64,000 nt of DNA from JANYCO01 sp035535995 (lineage in GTDB: Bacteria > Bacteroidota > Bacteroidia > Cytophagales > Cytophagaceae), in the NCBI GenBank assembly GCA_035535995.1, contig DATLOZ010000019.1, positions 124,001 through 188,000 of the forward strand, given 5' to 3'. The notes below the pieces were generated by a model. It did no database searches. It was given only the letters and a program-made list of their open reading frames with translations, and had not been told where the DNA came from. A program made the translations under genes and the position numbers. Positions 51,695-61,453 of this stretch are shown here, piece by piece. The number at the start of each line of letters is the position of its first letter. The stretch's first letter is position 1.

Positions 51695-53962
51695 ATGAAC
51701 AATCGTAAAATCACATTCCTGTGGGCGATGACTTTGGTGATCGGAATGTTTTCTTGCAGTAATAAAAACGAAAAAAGCACTGTAAACCAGCCAGAAGCCA
51801 AAATTGACAGCTTATTGTCGGTAATGACTGTAGAGGAAAAAGCAGGAGAAATGACCCAGCTTACCCTGGATTATATCTGCAAAGGTAAAGCCTTTGACGA
51901 ATCCAAAGAAATGGTGATCGATCCTGTAAAGCTGGATTCGGCTCTTTTGTATTATCATGTTGGTTCCATTTTAAACACCGGCGCTTATACGCTTAGCCGT
52001 GAAAAATGGTATGAACTGATCCGCCAGATCCAGGAAGTGGCTACTAAAAAATCCAGGTTGAAAATTCCTGTATTATATGGGGTTGATGCTATTCATGGAG
52101 CTACTTATACGCAAGGTTCTACGCTTTTTCCGCAGGAACTGGCTCTGGCCGCTACTTTTGAACCTTCTTTTGCCGAACAAGCCGGAGCGATCACAGCTTA
52201 TGAAGTAAGAGGTTCAGGCATTCCATGGAATTTCTCTCCCGTGCTCGACCTCGGTCGTCAGCCTCTTTGGTCACGTTTTTTCGAAACCTTTGGAGAAGAT
52301 CCTTACCTCGCTACTCAAATGGGCGATGCAATGATCAAAGGATACCAGGGTGGTAATCTTGCCAGTCCGGATAAAGTAGCTGCTTGTCTCAAACATTATA
52401 TGGGTTATAGTTTTTCTACCACTGGTAAAGACCGTACGCCGGTACTGATGCCAGAGCGATTAATGCGTGAATATTATATGGTGCCTTTCGCCAGCGCGAT
52501 CAAGAATGGTGCACTCACTGTGATGGTCAACTCTACGGAGATCAACGGTACTCCTGTACACGCCAACTATCATATGCTCACAGAAATTCTGAAAGGCGAA
52601 CTTAAGTTTGAAGGTTTCGCAGTGACAGATTGGGAAGATATAATTATGCTTAATACCGTACACTGCGTAGCGCCTACCTACAAAGACGCTGTAGCGCTGG
52701 CGATCAATGCTGGTATCGATATGAGCATGGTGCCATCGGATGTAAACTTTCACAAATATTTAGTAGAGCTGATCAATGAGAAAAGAATCCCAATGAGCAG
52801 GATCGACGATGCGGTGAGAAGAATTCTGCGTGTGAAAATGAAGTTGGGATTGTTTGAGCGCCCAATCTCTGATTACAACTATTATACAAAATTCGGATCG
52901 CAAGAATCAGCGGAGACCAATTACCGTGCGGCATTGGAATGTATCACGTTATTGAAGAACGAAAAAAATACATTGCCAATTTCCAAAGATAAAAAAGTAC
53001 TCCTCACCGGTGTAGCCGCAAACCTGCTGAATCCCTTGAACGGCGCATGGACGCATACTTGGCAAGGACAATCTACAAAGTACAATCCTGTCGATAAGAA
53101 AACTATTCTTCAGGCAGTGACTGATAAAGTGGGACCAAAAAATGTGGTATACGTAGAAGGCACTACTTACAACCAAGATGTGAACTCAGCCAACGCGGTA
53201 GCTGCCGCTAAAAACGTTGATATGATCATTGCTTGTCTTGGCGAAGAACCCGGAACAGAAAAGGTAGGAGACATCGAAGACCTGGAAATGGAAGAAGCGC
53301 AACTTAACTTAGTAAAAGAATTAAGCAAAACAGGAAAACCAATCGTCTTGATCCTTGCTGAAAACCGTCCAAGATTGATTCGCAAAATAGAACCGCTTGT
53401 CTCAGCCGTAGTAATGGCTTACCTTCCAGGCAACGAAGGAGGAAGAGCGCTCGCAGAAGTCGTCTACGGCGATTTCAATCCTTGCGGAAAATTACCTTTC
53501 ACGTATCCTAAATACAGCGGTTCACTTGTTACGTATGATCACAAGCTTTCTGAAAAGAGAGATAAATATTTCCAGATGAATGCTTTCAATCCTCAATACA
53601 CTTTCGGCTCCGGACTAAGCTATACCACCTTTGCCTATTCAGAGCTGGCGCTTAGCAAAGATACCTTGTCGGGCAGCGATACGCTTACAGTATCGGTAAA
53701 AGTGACCAACACCGGTGAAAGAGCAGGGAAGGAAGTGGTGCAATTATATACAAGAGATGATTACGCCTCGATTACTCCATCTGTAAAAAGACTGAAGCGT
53801 TTTTCAAAAATAGAATTGCAACCAGGAGAAACCAAAACGGTAAGATTCACGCTGGGTGCATCAGACCTGGCTTTTGTAAACAATGATAACAAATGGATCA
53901 CCGAGCCAGGAAGTTTCGGCGTGATGGTGGATGGGTTGAAGAGTTCGTTTATATACAAGTGA
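51695..53962 (+). CDS. bglX: Beta-glucosidase, glycoside hydrolase family 3 (BglX-like), exported
   Basis: Hydrolyses terminal beta-linked glucose or related sugars in the periplasm. 755 residues. An N-terminal hydrophobic segment ends in GMFSCSNKNEK, possibly a lipoprotein cysteine at about residue 21. The TIM-barrel part has VLYGVDAIHGATYTQGSTLF (about 127-146) and ACLKHYMGYS. The nucleophile aspartate lies in FEGFAVTDWEDI (about 310). The (alpha/beta)6 sandwich has TLLKNEKNTLPI, and a C-terminal Fn3-like domain (from about 665) has KEVVQLYTRDDYAS. No T9SS tail. A hairpin and terminator follow. Confidence 0.93.
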   Translation: MNNRKITFLWAMTLVIGMFSCSNKNEKSTVNQPEAKIDSLLSVMTVEEKAGEMTQLTLDYICKGKAFDESKEMVIDPVKLDSALLYYHVGSILNTGAYTLSREKWYELIRQIQEVATKKSRLKIPVLYGVDAIHGATYTQGSTLFPQELALAATFEPSFAEQAGAITAYEVRGSGIPWNFSPVLDLGRQPLWSRFFETFGEDPYLATQMGDAMIKGYQGGNLASPDKVAACLKHYMGYSFSTTGKDRTPVLMPERLMREYYMVPFASAIKNGALTVMVNSTEINGTPVHANYHMLTEILKGELKFEGFAVTDWEDIIMLNTVHCVAPTYKDAVALAINAGIDMSMVPSDVNFHKYLVELINEKRIPMSRIDDAVRRILRVKMKLGLFERPISDYNYYTKFGSQESAETNYRAALECITLLKNEKNTLPISKDKKVLLTGVAANLLNPLNGAWTHTWQGQSTKYNPVDKKTILQAVTDKVGPKNVVYVEGTTYNQDVNSANAVAAAKNVDMIIACLGEEPGTEKVGDIEDLEMEEAQLNLVKELSKTGKPIVLILAENRPRLIRKIEPLVSAVVMAYLPGNEGGRALAEVVYGDFNPCGKLPFTYPKYSGSLVTYDHKLSEKRDKYFQMNAFNPQYTFGSGLSYTTFAYSELALSKDTLSGSDTLTVSVKVTNTGERAGKEVVQLYTRDDYASITPSVKRLKRFSKIELQPGETKTVRFTLGASDLAFVNNDNKWITEPGSFGVMVDGLKSSFIYK

Positions 53963-53969
53963 TTATTAT

Positions 53970-54022
53970 AACACAAAGACACGAAGGCACAAAGTTCTTC
54001 GTGTCTTTGTACCTTCGTGTTT
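53970..54022. repeat. Inverted repeat, ACACAAAGACACGAAGG type
   Basis: AACACAAAGACACGAAGGCA on the left and its inverted near-copy CTTTGTACCTTCGTGTTT on the right follow the bglX stop. The CAAAG motif relates it to the family at 770-874. Confidence 0.6.
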
Positions 54023-54033
54023 ATATTTATTCA

Positions 54034-54074
54034 ATAAAAAAATCCCGATCTTTTGCAGACCGGGATTTTTTTAT
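54034..54074. terminator. Bidirectional terminator
   Basis: Perfect 14-bp arms (54034-54047 and 54061-54074), core ATCCCG/CGGGAT with A7 and T7 flanks, between convergent bglX and the response regulator. Confidence 0.9.
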
Positions 54075-54089
54075 TGTTTTTTATAAAAA

Positions 54090-54494
54090 TTATTTTTTTA
54101 AAATCTTTTTAAGTTCATCCAGCGATTCTTCTGAGAGCGGCTTGGTGATGAAGTGTACTACATATTCGTTATCTACAATGCGGTCGATATCTTTTTTATT
54201 GTCAGAGCTGGAAAGGATCACGATCTTACATTTTTTCTTAATCTCTTCAGGAAAATTATCGTATTCAAAAAGGAATACAAAACCATCCACGATAGGCATG
54301 TTAATATCGAGAAAAACCACGCCAGGTATGTTCTCTGGCGTTACAGACTCTAGAAATTCGAGTGCACTTTTGCCTGAATTTTTTACTATGATGTTCTTTG
54401 CAAAACCAGCCAACTCGATAATTCTTTTATGAATAAAATTATCTGTATCGTTATCGTCTACCAGTAATACAGTTTCGGTAAAAAAATCTTTCAT
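54090..54494 (-). CDS. Receiver-only response regulator
   Basis: 134 residues consisting of a single CheY-like receiver. Acidic pocket VDDND (about 12-16), phosphoacceptor Asp63 in VVFLDINMPIVDG, threonine/serine site in VILSSSD and the conserved lysine in ITKPLSEES (about 118). No output domain. It starts one base after the stop of the hybrid-PAS histidine kinase, so it is surely cotranscribed and probably its phosphorylation target; the output likely passes by protein contact. Confidence 0.93.
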   Translation of the reverse strand: MKDFFTETVLLVDDNDTDNFIHKRIIELAGFAKNIIVKNSGKSALEFLESVTPENIPGVVFLDINMPIVDGFVFLFEYDNFPEEIKKKCKIVILSSSDNKKDIDRIVDNEYVVHFITKPLSEESLDELKKILKK

Positions 54495-54495
54495 G

Positions 54496-57228
54496 TTAAT
54501 CTCTTTTATTTAAATTCGGTAATACAACTGTAAATATAGTTTTTTCCCCGGGTTCTGAAAGCAAATCAATATTCCCGTTCAATTTTGTTACGGCCATTTT
54601 TACAATATACAAACCCAATCCGGAACCATATGATTTTTCAGAAGCACGGTAAAACATATCAAATATTTTATTTTGGTACTTCTTGTCAATACCATTCCCA
54701 TTGTCTTCGATCACTATGATAGCCTGGTCCTGATTGGTTGTCACACTTATTTTGATGTACGACTCGTTGGCAATACTCTTATGGTACTTGAATGAGTTTG
54801 ACAACAGGTTGTTGATAATTGTACTTATTCTGCCAGAATCTGAGAAAAACTTGAATTTCAAATCCAGTTTTTTCACTATCGCAATGATATGAGCATTTTC
54901 GATAAATTTCAAGCTGTTTAGCGATTCATTTATTACCTCTTCAAAATTTACCTCTTCCGGACTGATTTCCAGCCTGCTATTGCGTACAAAGCTGGTCAGG
55001 TCTTTCAAGAAATTATCCAATTTTATAATACTCACTTCCATCATATTGAGGTATTGAAGGAGTTCTTCGTTGTCTTTCGACTCCATTTTGGTAATATTGA
55101 TCAATCCCATCACCGAACGCAGTGGCGCTTTCATATCATGAGAAGCACGATACACAAAACTGTCGAGCTCAAAATTTGTATTCAGCAATTGTATTTCTGT
55201 ATTTTTCCTTTCAGTTACGTCGTGAAAGTTGAGAATAATTCCATTTATTACATTGTCTTTCAATAAATTCACTCCCACTAATTCTACATATCGCTGTTCT
55301 TTGAATGATTTGCGCACGCGGATGTCACTGAGATAATAATTGATCCCCGGATTTTCACAGAGATTTTCTAAGAATGCTTTATACTTCGGCTGGTCTTCCT
55401 GGTAAATAATATCAGAAGTAGGTCTGCCCAACACTTCCTGCTCTGTATAGCTCAGGATCTTCAACGCAGAAGGACTGATATAACGTACATAATGATCTTC
55501 GTCGAGCAGTACGATCATATCGGAAGAGTTTTCGATTAGTGCGCGGAACTTCCGTTCGTTTTCGCGAAGTGTTTGCTCGAGTTTTTTCCGCTCCGTAATA
55601 TCACGCAGGATCGCCTGGTGACCGCCATTTTCAAGCACTCTGGCGCTGATCTCTACGGTAAAAGGTTCTCCGTCTTTTTTAATAAAGGTACGTTCAATGA
55701 GAAGGTTTTGCTTAGTCTTGTCGGTCACGCGCGCTACCGTGGCCTTGCTGAGCTCAGGACTGGTAAGGTTTTGAATGTTCTTATGAAGGAATTCTTCTTT
55801 CGTATAGCCAAACATTTCACAAGCCTTGGAGTTGGCGTCGATGATGTTTCCGTTTTCATCGGAAAGATAGATCCCATCGGAAGCCTGCTCCAGGAGCGTC
55901 TTGTATTTGGCCTCGCTTTCGCGAATTGTTTTTTCAGCAAGTTTATTTTCAGTAATATCTATATGTACGCCAAGAATTCCTGTTTCATTTTTTTCAGGAA
56001 GATAAAAAGGGATTTTAGTGGTGTATGAAATTTGCGACAAACTGCCATCTTCATTGTAATCGTACTCTTCAGGAATTACCTGGGCCACGCCCGTGCGGAT
56101 GATTTCTTGTTCAATTTGTTTCGATAATTTTGCCTGCTCGTGTGGGTAAAGATCAAAATCGGTTTTGCCTGTAAGTTCGGAAAGCGTTTTCTGTTGTGCC
56201 TTCAATACAGTTTCATTCACCAAAATGAATTTCCCTTCCGCATCTTTTAGATAGATCTCGTGCGGTAGCAGGTTGATCACTTTTAGTAACATCTCTTTGT
56301 TTTGCTCGAGCAAAATTTCTTTGCTGACCAGTTCGGTCACATCAATGATGTTGATCAGATAGTATGGAATTCCTTCTATCTCCAGGTTGCTTATGGATAC
56401 GCGCGCCCAGAAGGAAGTATTTTTCTCTGCCTGTCTTAGTTCTATTTCAATCCAAGGTTGATCCTTTATTTGCAGCGCTTCGATAAGTGTTTCCCAGCTT
56501 TGATAATAGCCTGAAGGTCGAAGCAAGGAAGGTAATTTTTTTTCGGAGATATAAAAATTGGAAAGCCCGAGCAGTTTGCCTGCCTGGTTGTTGCAGCCCA
56601 TGATCGTATAGCTGCTTTGCTCGATCAGGAAAAGCGTATCGCTGGTTTGATTGAAAATAGTAGCGAAGAGATTGTCTTTAAAAAGAAATTTTTTCTCGCT
56701 GATCAATTTGTATTCATAAAACAATAATAGACCAAGCGCGATGCAAATAATGGAAAAACAATTCCAGATAAAATTTTCAAAGATTAAAGGACGGTAAAGA
56801 AAATTGACTACGATAAAACAAACCACCAGCAAAGCCAGGTAGATCCTGAGCTGATCCTGCTTGCGAATGAACAAGCAGGAAATAAATGCAGCGATCAAAA
56901 GCTCAATCGTGTAGTCGGAATCGAAGCCATTGGCGTATGACAGGAAGATGAGATAGAAGGTAAAAACAGTAAAAACAAATTGGATCGCATACGCATATTT
57001 TTTGCGGATCACCTGGAAATATACCAGAAAGCTCAGCAAGGTGATGATCACTGTAAATATGATCCGAACCTGTGGCGGATCGAAAAAGAACAGGTGTTGT
57101 TTACGGATGAAAAGATTCAGCGAAAGACTGAATAAACAATAGGAAAGCAGCACTCCGAGGTGCACATAATCGCGGATCTTTTTCTCAGCTTTGGCATTAT
57201 AGGATAATATGAGCCTTGTAAACGGCAT
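54496..57228 (-). CDS. Membrane-bound multi-PAS sensor histidine kinase
   Basis: 910 residues. Six or so N-terminal membrane helices (about 20-185) form an unassigned sensor module. About four PAS domains follow (about 190-310, 315-435, 440-555 and 560-685; for example ASDGIYLSDENGNIIDANSK). The HisKA phosphoacceptor is in RASHDMKAPLRSVMG (about residue 695). The ATPase domain has the N box NNLLSNSFKYHK and the G boxes DNGNGIDKKYQNKIFDMFYR and GSGLGLYIVK. The ligand is unknown. It is coupled to a receiver-only regulator immediately downstream. Confidence 0.93.
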   Translation of the reverse strand: MPFTRLILSYNAKAEKKIRDYVHLGVLLSYCLFSLSLNLFIRKQHLFFFDPPQVRIIFTVIITLLSFLVYFQVIRKKYAYAIQFVFTVFTFYLIFLSYANGFDSDYTIELLIAAFISCLFIRKQDQLRIYLALLVVCFIVVNFLYRPLIFENFIWNCFSIICIALGLLLFYEYKLISEKKFLFKDNLFATIFNQTSDTLFLIEQSSYTIMGCNNQAGKLLGLSNFYISEKKLPSLLRPSGYYQSWETLIEALQIKDQPWIEIELRQAEKNTSFWARVSISNLEIEGIPYYLINIIDVTELVSKEILLEQNKEMLLKVINLLPHEIYLKDAEGKFILVNETVLKAQQKTLSELTGKTDFDLYPHEQAKLSKQIEQEIIRTGVAQVIPEEYDYNEDGSLSQISYTTKIPFYLPEKNETGILGVHIDITENKLAEKTIRESEAKYKTLLEQASDGIYLSDENGNIIDANSKACEMFGYTKEEFLHKNIQNLTSPELSKATVARVTDKTKQNLLIERTFIKKDGEPFTVEISARVLENGGHQAILRDITERKKLEQTLRENERKFRALIENSSDMIVLLDEDHYVRYISPSALKILSYTEQEVLGRPTSDIIYQEDQPKYKAFLENLCENPGINYYLSDIRVRKSFKEQRYVELVGVNLLKDNVINGIILNFHDVTERKNTEIQLLNTNFELDSFVYRASHDMKAPLRSVMGLINITKMESKDNEELLQYLNMMEVSIIKLDNFLKDLTSFVRNSRLEISPEEVNFEEVINESLNSLKFIENAHIIAIVKKLDLKFKFFSDSGRISTIINNLLSNSFKYHKSIANESYIKISVTTNQDQAIIVIEDNGNGIDKKYQNKIFDMFYRASEKSYGSGLGLYIVKMAVTKLNGNIDLLSEPGEKTIFTVVLPNLNKRD

Positions 57229-57623
57229 TTCTAAATTGATTTTATAAAGATTTCACTAAGTCAATGTTAAGATATAAAAAAAATGTAATTAAATATTTGT
57301 TAAAACATATGATTTGTTACATTATTTTAGGCAAATTAATATTTAAATCAAATGTTAAAGTCTTAAAAGCTTGATCATGTTGCTATCATGATTCCGTTGG
57401 TATTCTTTTATTCAGGTATAGGATTATCCATTTCTCTGAACCTTGGTAGAAATTCCAAAAGACAAATTACCAAATCTAAATAAAAGCAATTTTTGGTATT
57501 TGGTATTTGCTTTTAGTGCTTATTTCAACCAATTAGGTTCTTAGTTAGTTTCAAGTATTCTGTTCCGGAATTTTCTTACGAGCCCATTTGTTTGGAGAAA
57601 AAGAAGATTTCTGCTTCACGAGG
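57229..57623. other. AT-rich intergenic region
   Basis: No gene is visible between the divergent kinase and queA genes. The segment 57447-57525 has AATTACCAAAT and ATTTGGTATTTG in inverted orientation, an uncharacterised imperfect repeat. Confidence 0.4.
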
Positions 57624-57654
57624 TTTGAACTGGGAGAACAATGTACTACATTTG
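57624..57654 (+). promoter_or_regulatory. Promoter of queA
   Basis: TTTG at 57624-57627 and TACATTTG at 57647-57654 with a 19-base spacer. The predicted leader is about 38 bases. Confidence 0.75.
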
Positions 57655-57696
57655 CAACCTTATATTATTAAACGTTTAATACCGTAATATTATACT

Positions 57697-58743
57697 ATGA
57701 AATTATCAGAATTTAAATTTGTCCTACCTCCCGAATTACTAGCCCTTTATCCTTCTGCCAACCGCGACGAATCTAAAATGATGGTCATCGACCGTGCGAA
57801 AGCTACGGTGGAACATCGCCTGTTCAAAGACATTGTTGAATACTTTGGCGACGGCGATGTGATGGTGGTAAACAATACCAAAGTATTTCCTGCCCGTTTG
57901 TATGGCAACAAAGAAAAAACAGGCGCAAAGATCGAAGTGTTTTTGCTTCGCGAACTGAATGCAGAAATGCACCTTTGGGATGTATTGGTAGATCCGGCAC
58001 GTAAGATCAGGGTGGGAAATAAATTATATTTCGGAAACGGAGACCTGGTAGCTGAAGTAGTAGACAATACTACCTCCAGAGGCCGTACCATTCGCTTCCT
58101 TGTAGACGCCAACGACGATTCTTTCTACAAAACGATCGACGCATTGGGAGAAACTCCACTTCCAAAATACATCAAAAGAAAAGCAGAAGCTTCCGATAAA
58201 GAAAGATACCAAACGATCTATGCAGAACATGTAGGTGCCGTAGCTGCTCCTACAGCAGGGCTGCACTTCACCAAACAAGTGATGAAGAAATTAGAGATCA
58301 AAGGTATCGAGATCGCGCCAATCACGTTGCACGTAGGACTTGGTACCTTCCGTGCCGTAGATGTAGAAGATCTTACCAAACACAAAATGGATTCTGAAAA
58401 CTTCATCATCCCGGCATCTACTGCGGAAAAAGTAAACAAAGCGCTGGATTCTAAAAAAAGAGTTTGCGCCATTGGTACTACTTCCATGAGAGCCATCGAA
58501 TCGGCTACCACTGCAAATGGTAGACTGAAAGCTTTCGAAGGATGGACTGACAAATTCATTTTCCCTCCTTACGAGTTCAAGATTGGAAATGCATTGCTTA
58601 CCAACTTTCATATGCCAGAATCTACACTCCTTATGATGACTGCAGCTTTCGGTAGCTACGATCTTGTGATGAAGGCTTACAAACTGGCTATCAAAGAAAA
58701 ATACCGCTTCTATAGCTACGGCGATTGTATGCTGATTTTATAA
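57697..58743 (+). CDS. queA: S-adenosylmethionine:tRNA ribosyltransferase-isomerase
   Basis: Converts preQ1-tRNA to epoxyqueuosine-tRNA using SAM. The 348 residues are full length: FVLPPELLALYPSANRDESK at the start, VVNNTKVFPARLYG (about 53-66), and GAVAAPTAGLHFTKQVMKKL (about 180-199). ITLHVGLGTFRAVDVEDLTK and the C-terminal TNFHMPESTLLMMTAAFGSY follow. It lies 78 bases before ispD on the same strand with no strong terminator between; a short imperfect hairpin lies in the gap. Confidence 0.96.
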   Translation: MKLSEFKFVLPPELLALYPSANRDESKMMVIDRAKATVEHRLFKDIVEYFGDGDVMVVNNTKVFPARLYGNKEKTGAKIEVFLLRELNAEMHLWDVLVDPARKIRVGNKLYFGNGDLVAEVVDNTTSRGRTIRFLVDANDDSFYKTIDALGETPLPKYIKRKAEASDKERYQTIYAEHVGAVAAPTAGLHFTKQVMKKLEIKGIEIAPITLHVGLGTFRAVDVEDLTKHKMDSENFIIPASTAEKVNKALDSKKRVCAIGTTSMRAIESATTANGRLKAFEGWTDKFIFPPYEFKIGNALLTNFHMPESTLLMMTAAFGSYDLVMKAYKLAIKEKYRFYSYGDCMLIL

Positions 58744-58821
58744 GTTAAGATTAGTTATTGGTTATTCGTTGCTGGTTTTATATAACTGATAACGGGTAAC
58801 CAATAACCTTTTGATAGACTT

Positions 58822-59526
58822 ATGCTCTTCCCACCCAAATATGCTCTTATAGTAGCCGGAGGCAGCGGCCTGCGGATGGGTACAGATGTGCCAAAGCAAT
58901 TTTTAGAATTGGGAGGAATTCCTGTGTTGATACATACCCTCAGAAAATATCATGAAGCTTTTGATGATATTACTATTCTGCTTGTGCTGCCTGAGGTACA
59001 GAAGGAATACTGGCAAGCGCTTTGCAAAAAATATTCCTTCGACATTCCCCATCAAATTATTAACGGTGGTGCTACGCGATTTCAATCGGTGCGCAATGGA
59101 CTTCAAAGTATTGCTACCACTAACGGCCTGGTAGCGATCCATGACGGAGTGCGACCGTTTGTAAGCAAAGAGGTGATCCAAAATAGTTTTGCAGTAGCAG
59201 AACGCTCAGGCAATGCCATTGCTGCAGTGCCTATGAAAGATTCCATTCGTGTAGTGGAAACCGATGGCAACCGTGCTGTTGAGCGCACCGCATACCGTAT
59301 TATTCAAACGCCTCAAACATTCCAGTTGTCTCTGATCAAAAAAGCATTTGAAACGCCGGAGCTACCTTCCTTCACCGACGACGCCAGTGTGCTAGAGCAG
59401 GCAGGTCATGCCATTCACCTGATCGAGGGTTCGTATGAAAATATCAAGATCACCACACCAGAGGATCTTGTATGGGGAAATGCATTGCTCGAGCATAAAA
59501 AACGGGCAGACAATAATACCAGATAA
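58822..59526 (+). CDS. ispD: 2-C-methyl-D-erythritol 4-phosphate cytidylyltransferase
   Basis: Third step of the MEP isoprenoid pathway, coupling CTP to MEP. The 234 residues show the nucleotide-binding VAGGSGLRMGTDVPKQFLEL (11-30). VAIHDGVRPFVSKEVIQN (about 103-120) and AAVPMKDSIRVVE with the substrate-binding RTAYRIIQTPQTFQ follow, and SFTDDASVLEQAGHAIHLIEG closes the site. CTP for this reaction is made by PyrG at the start of the window. It is followed by a small membrane protein gene. Confidence 0.96.
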   Translation: MLFPPKYALIVAGGSGLRMGTDVPKQFLELGGIPVLIHTLRKYHEAFDDITILLVLPEVQKEYWQALCKKYSFDIPHQIINGGATRFQSVRNGLQSIATTNGLVAIHDGVRPFVSKEVIQNSFAVAERSGNAIAAVPMKDSIRVVETDGNRAVERTAYRIIQTPQTFQLSLIKKAFETPELPSFTDDASVLEQAGHAIHLIEGSYENIKITTPEDLVWGNALLEHKKRADNNTR

Positions 59527-59617
59527 AATTTTTCTCTCCATAAAATATTCTTACCTTAAGTAAGGTTCAAAGTAAAAAGCTTGAACGTTAAACCTTATAC
59601 TCTTAACTCAAAACAAT

Positions 59618-59956
59618 ATGCTGTTATTAGTTTTTGTCACCATATACATCTACCGCAAGTTTAGAGAATTAGCCGATGAAAAAGGTCTGGGAACAACCAA
59701 GTGGGGCCTGATCGGCTGCTTCATATATCTTGGCATTGGGTTGGGATTACCTTTTTGTCTGGGAATATTTATGGCACTGGGTGTTGTTAATTTGGATGTT
59801 GAAGACAACCTGGTGAACATCGTGCTAAGCATTATCAGTTATGGGCTTGGCGGGTTAGGGGCATACCTCATGTACCGTAAACTTTCTTCAATGCCGGATA
59901 GCACAGAAAAGCTTGATATTGAAAATTTCGGAAAGAACGAAGAAGAACAAAAGTAG
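59618..59956 (+). CDS. Small hypothetical membrane protein
   Basis: 112 residues, not recognised. An N-terminal hydrophobic start MLLLVFVTIYIYRKF and a second helix GLIGCFIYLGIGLGLPFCLGI (about 29-50) are visible. A third, VNIVLSIISYGLGGLGAYLMY, is followed by an acidic/lysine tail. The RKFRELADEKGLGTTKWGLIG loop suggests a conserved short cytoplasmic segment. The AAGGTTCAAAG-type repeat at 59565-59600 precedes it. Confidence 0.6.
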   Translation: MLLLVFVTIYIYRKFRELADEKGLGTTKWGLIGCFIYLGIGLGLPFCLGIFMALGVVNLDVEDNLVNIVLSIISYGLGGLGAYLMYRKLSSMPDSTEKLDIENFGKNEEEQK

Positions 59957-59982
59957 TAGTGAGTTTTTGAGCAAAAAACTTA

Positions 59983-60657
59983 TTAAACATTGTACTGTTC
60001 CAGCAACGCGAGATTTTGATCAATTACTTCTTTGGACAATGTTTCCAACACAGGATTTTCCCTGGAAAGATTTAGTAAATAACCTTCCATCTTATACAGA
60101 TTCAACAGATCATGGGTGATGCAGAGAATTGTTTTTTGCTCTTCTTTTACCAATGTGCTCATCAGATCAAATACCCGTTTTTTATATTGAAGATCGAGGT
60201 ACTGGGTAGGCTCATCCAGCAGGAGGATCTCGCGGTTTTGCAGCAGTAATTGTGCAAGCCAGACTAATTGTTGTTCTCCTCCGGAAAGCGAGAGCACGTT
60301 CGATTCCTTCAATCGGGAGATCCCTAATTTTTTGAATAGCTGTTCTGCGGATGAAAAATCCTGCTGATCGTAGAATTCGAAAAATTTCTTTTCCCTGAAT
60401 TTTCCCATCACCGCAAGTTCGCGTGCTGTGACCTCAAAATGAATAGTGTTTTTCTGACTAAGCAGTGCAGGGGGAGAAGAAAAAAAGATCTCCCCCTGGT
60501 ATGGGAGGAGATTTGAAAAGGCTTTAAAGAGACTTGTTTTTCCAGAGCCGTTGTGACCGATGACCGCGATAAAAGCAGGTTGGTTGATTTCAAAAGAAAG
60601 ATCCTTAACGAGAACTTTCTGTGCAATGCTTATCTGAAGGTTACGTACACTCAGCAC
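59983..60657 (-). CDS. ABC transporter ATP-binding protein (iron-chelate/FecE-like)
   Basis: 224-residue single ABC ATPase. Walker A GHNGSGKTSLFKAFSNLL (about 34-51), Q-loop region near ALLSQKNTIHFEVTARELAV, signature LSLSGGEQQLVWLAQLLLQN, Walker B EILLLDEPTQYLDLQYKKR and switch ITHDL. The linker and spacing resemble FecCD-type importers. No permease or binding protein is adjacent, so the partner is unknown. The start is GTG at 60657; an in-frame TAG four codons upstream leaves no ATG. Confidence 0.85.
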   Translation of the reverse strand: MLSVRNLQISIAQKVLVKDLSFEINQPAFIAVIGHNGSGKTSLFKAFSNLLPYQGEIFFSSPPALLSQKNTIHFEVTARELAVMGKFREKKFFEFYDQQDFSSAEQLFKKLGISRLKESNVLSLSGGEQQLVWLAQLLLQNREILLLDEPTQYLDLQYKKRVFDLMSTLVKEEQKTILCITHDLLNLYKMEGYLLNLSRENPVLETLSKEVIDQNLALLEQYNV

Positions 60658-60666
60658 TGGCAGAGT

Positions 60667-60888
60667 CTAGTATTCGTCTTCGTTGAAAAAGAAATCATCT
60701 TTGGTTGGATAGTCAGGCCAAATTTCCTCAATGCTTTCATAAGGCTGACCATCGTCCTCCAGTTCCTGAAGGTTTTCCACTACTTCCATGGGTGCACCTG
60801 TACGCACCGCGAAATCAATTAATTCCTCTTTCGTGGCAGGCCAGGGAGCATCTTCGAGGAAGGATGCTAGTTCAAGTGTCCAGTACAT
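60667..60888 (-). CDS. DUF2795 family protein
   Basis: 73 residues from the ATG at 60888. MYWTLELASFLEDAPWPATK with ELIDFAVRTGAPMEVVENLQ is the DUF2795 pattern, followed by an acidic C-terminus (DDFFFNEDEY). Function unknown; the family is small and cytoplasmic. The ATG at 60915 is rejected because it lies upstream of the predicted transcription start. It is separated from the ABC ATPase gene by 9 bases and is in the same frame, so the two are probably cotranscribed. Confidence 0.85.
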   Translation of the reverse strand: MYWTLELASFLEDAPWPATKEELIDFAVRTGAPMEVVENLQELEDDGQPYESIEEIWPDYPTKDDFFFNEDEY

Positions 60889-60912
60889 AGTTTCCCGTTT
60901 TTTATATTTTCG

Positions 60913-60942
60913 CAAAAATAAAATTTTATTCCTGTATACAAA
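60913..60942 (-). promoter_or_regulatory. Promoter of the DUF2795 gene
   Basis: Minus-strand TTTG (60942-60939) and TATTTTTG (60920-60913), spacer 18. The leader to the ATG at 60888 is about 20 bases. Confidence 0.6.
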
Positions 60943-61070
60943 TTATTTTGAGCAAAGTTTCAGGTTTGTGGACAATTATTTTTCTAAACATAGTCTAAAT
61001 TATCAGTAATCAAGTAATGGTCAGTAGTTAACCATTAGGTCTAAATTCCGATAATCAATAAAATAAATCC

Positions 61071-61263
61071 TTGAAATTCCCCTTTTAAGCATTAAGATTA
61101 ATAATGGGATGCAAGATACCAGATGCGGATACCAGATAGTTTAGATAAAACTCTGTTTTACAAATAAGCTAAAGACAATGTCATTAAATTACTCTCGCAT
61201 TTATCCGGTATCTGGCATCCGGCATCTCAAATAAGTATTAATAGTTAAGTAGGTAATTCCAAA
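61071..61263. repeat. MITE-like element, copy 2
   Basis: Left end TTGAAATTCCCCTTTTAA and right end complement TTTGGAATTACCTACTTAA are terminal inverted repeats. The interior holds GATACCAGATGCGGATACCA and GGTATCTGGCATCCGGCATC and closely matches copy 1 at 51168-51342, with small indels. There is no ORF. It lies in the 565-base gap before ettA; the remaining sequence is AT-rich with no gene. Confidence 0.75.
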
Positions 61264-61453
61264 AAACTTAAACAAGGCCCTCTTTGGAATTTGGTTTATT
61301 GATTTTTCGAATTTCACAGTTTAGCTGTTTTATCTGGTTTTGTTATTCCTTTCGCCTAAATTTTACCATATTTGCAGCCTGTTTTTAACGTATTGTTAAT
61401 ACTTCGAAAGCCTTTAGCAATCGTCTAGTGTATCCATTCAAAACATTCCAAAC

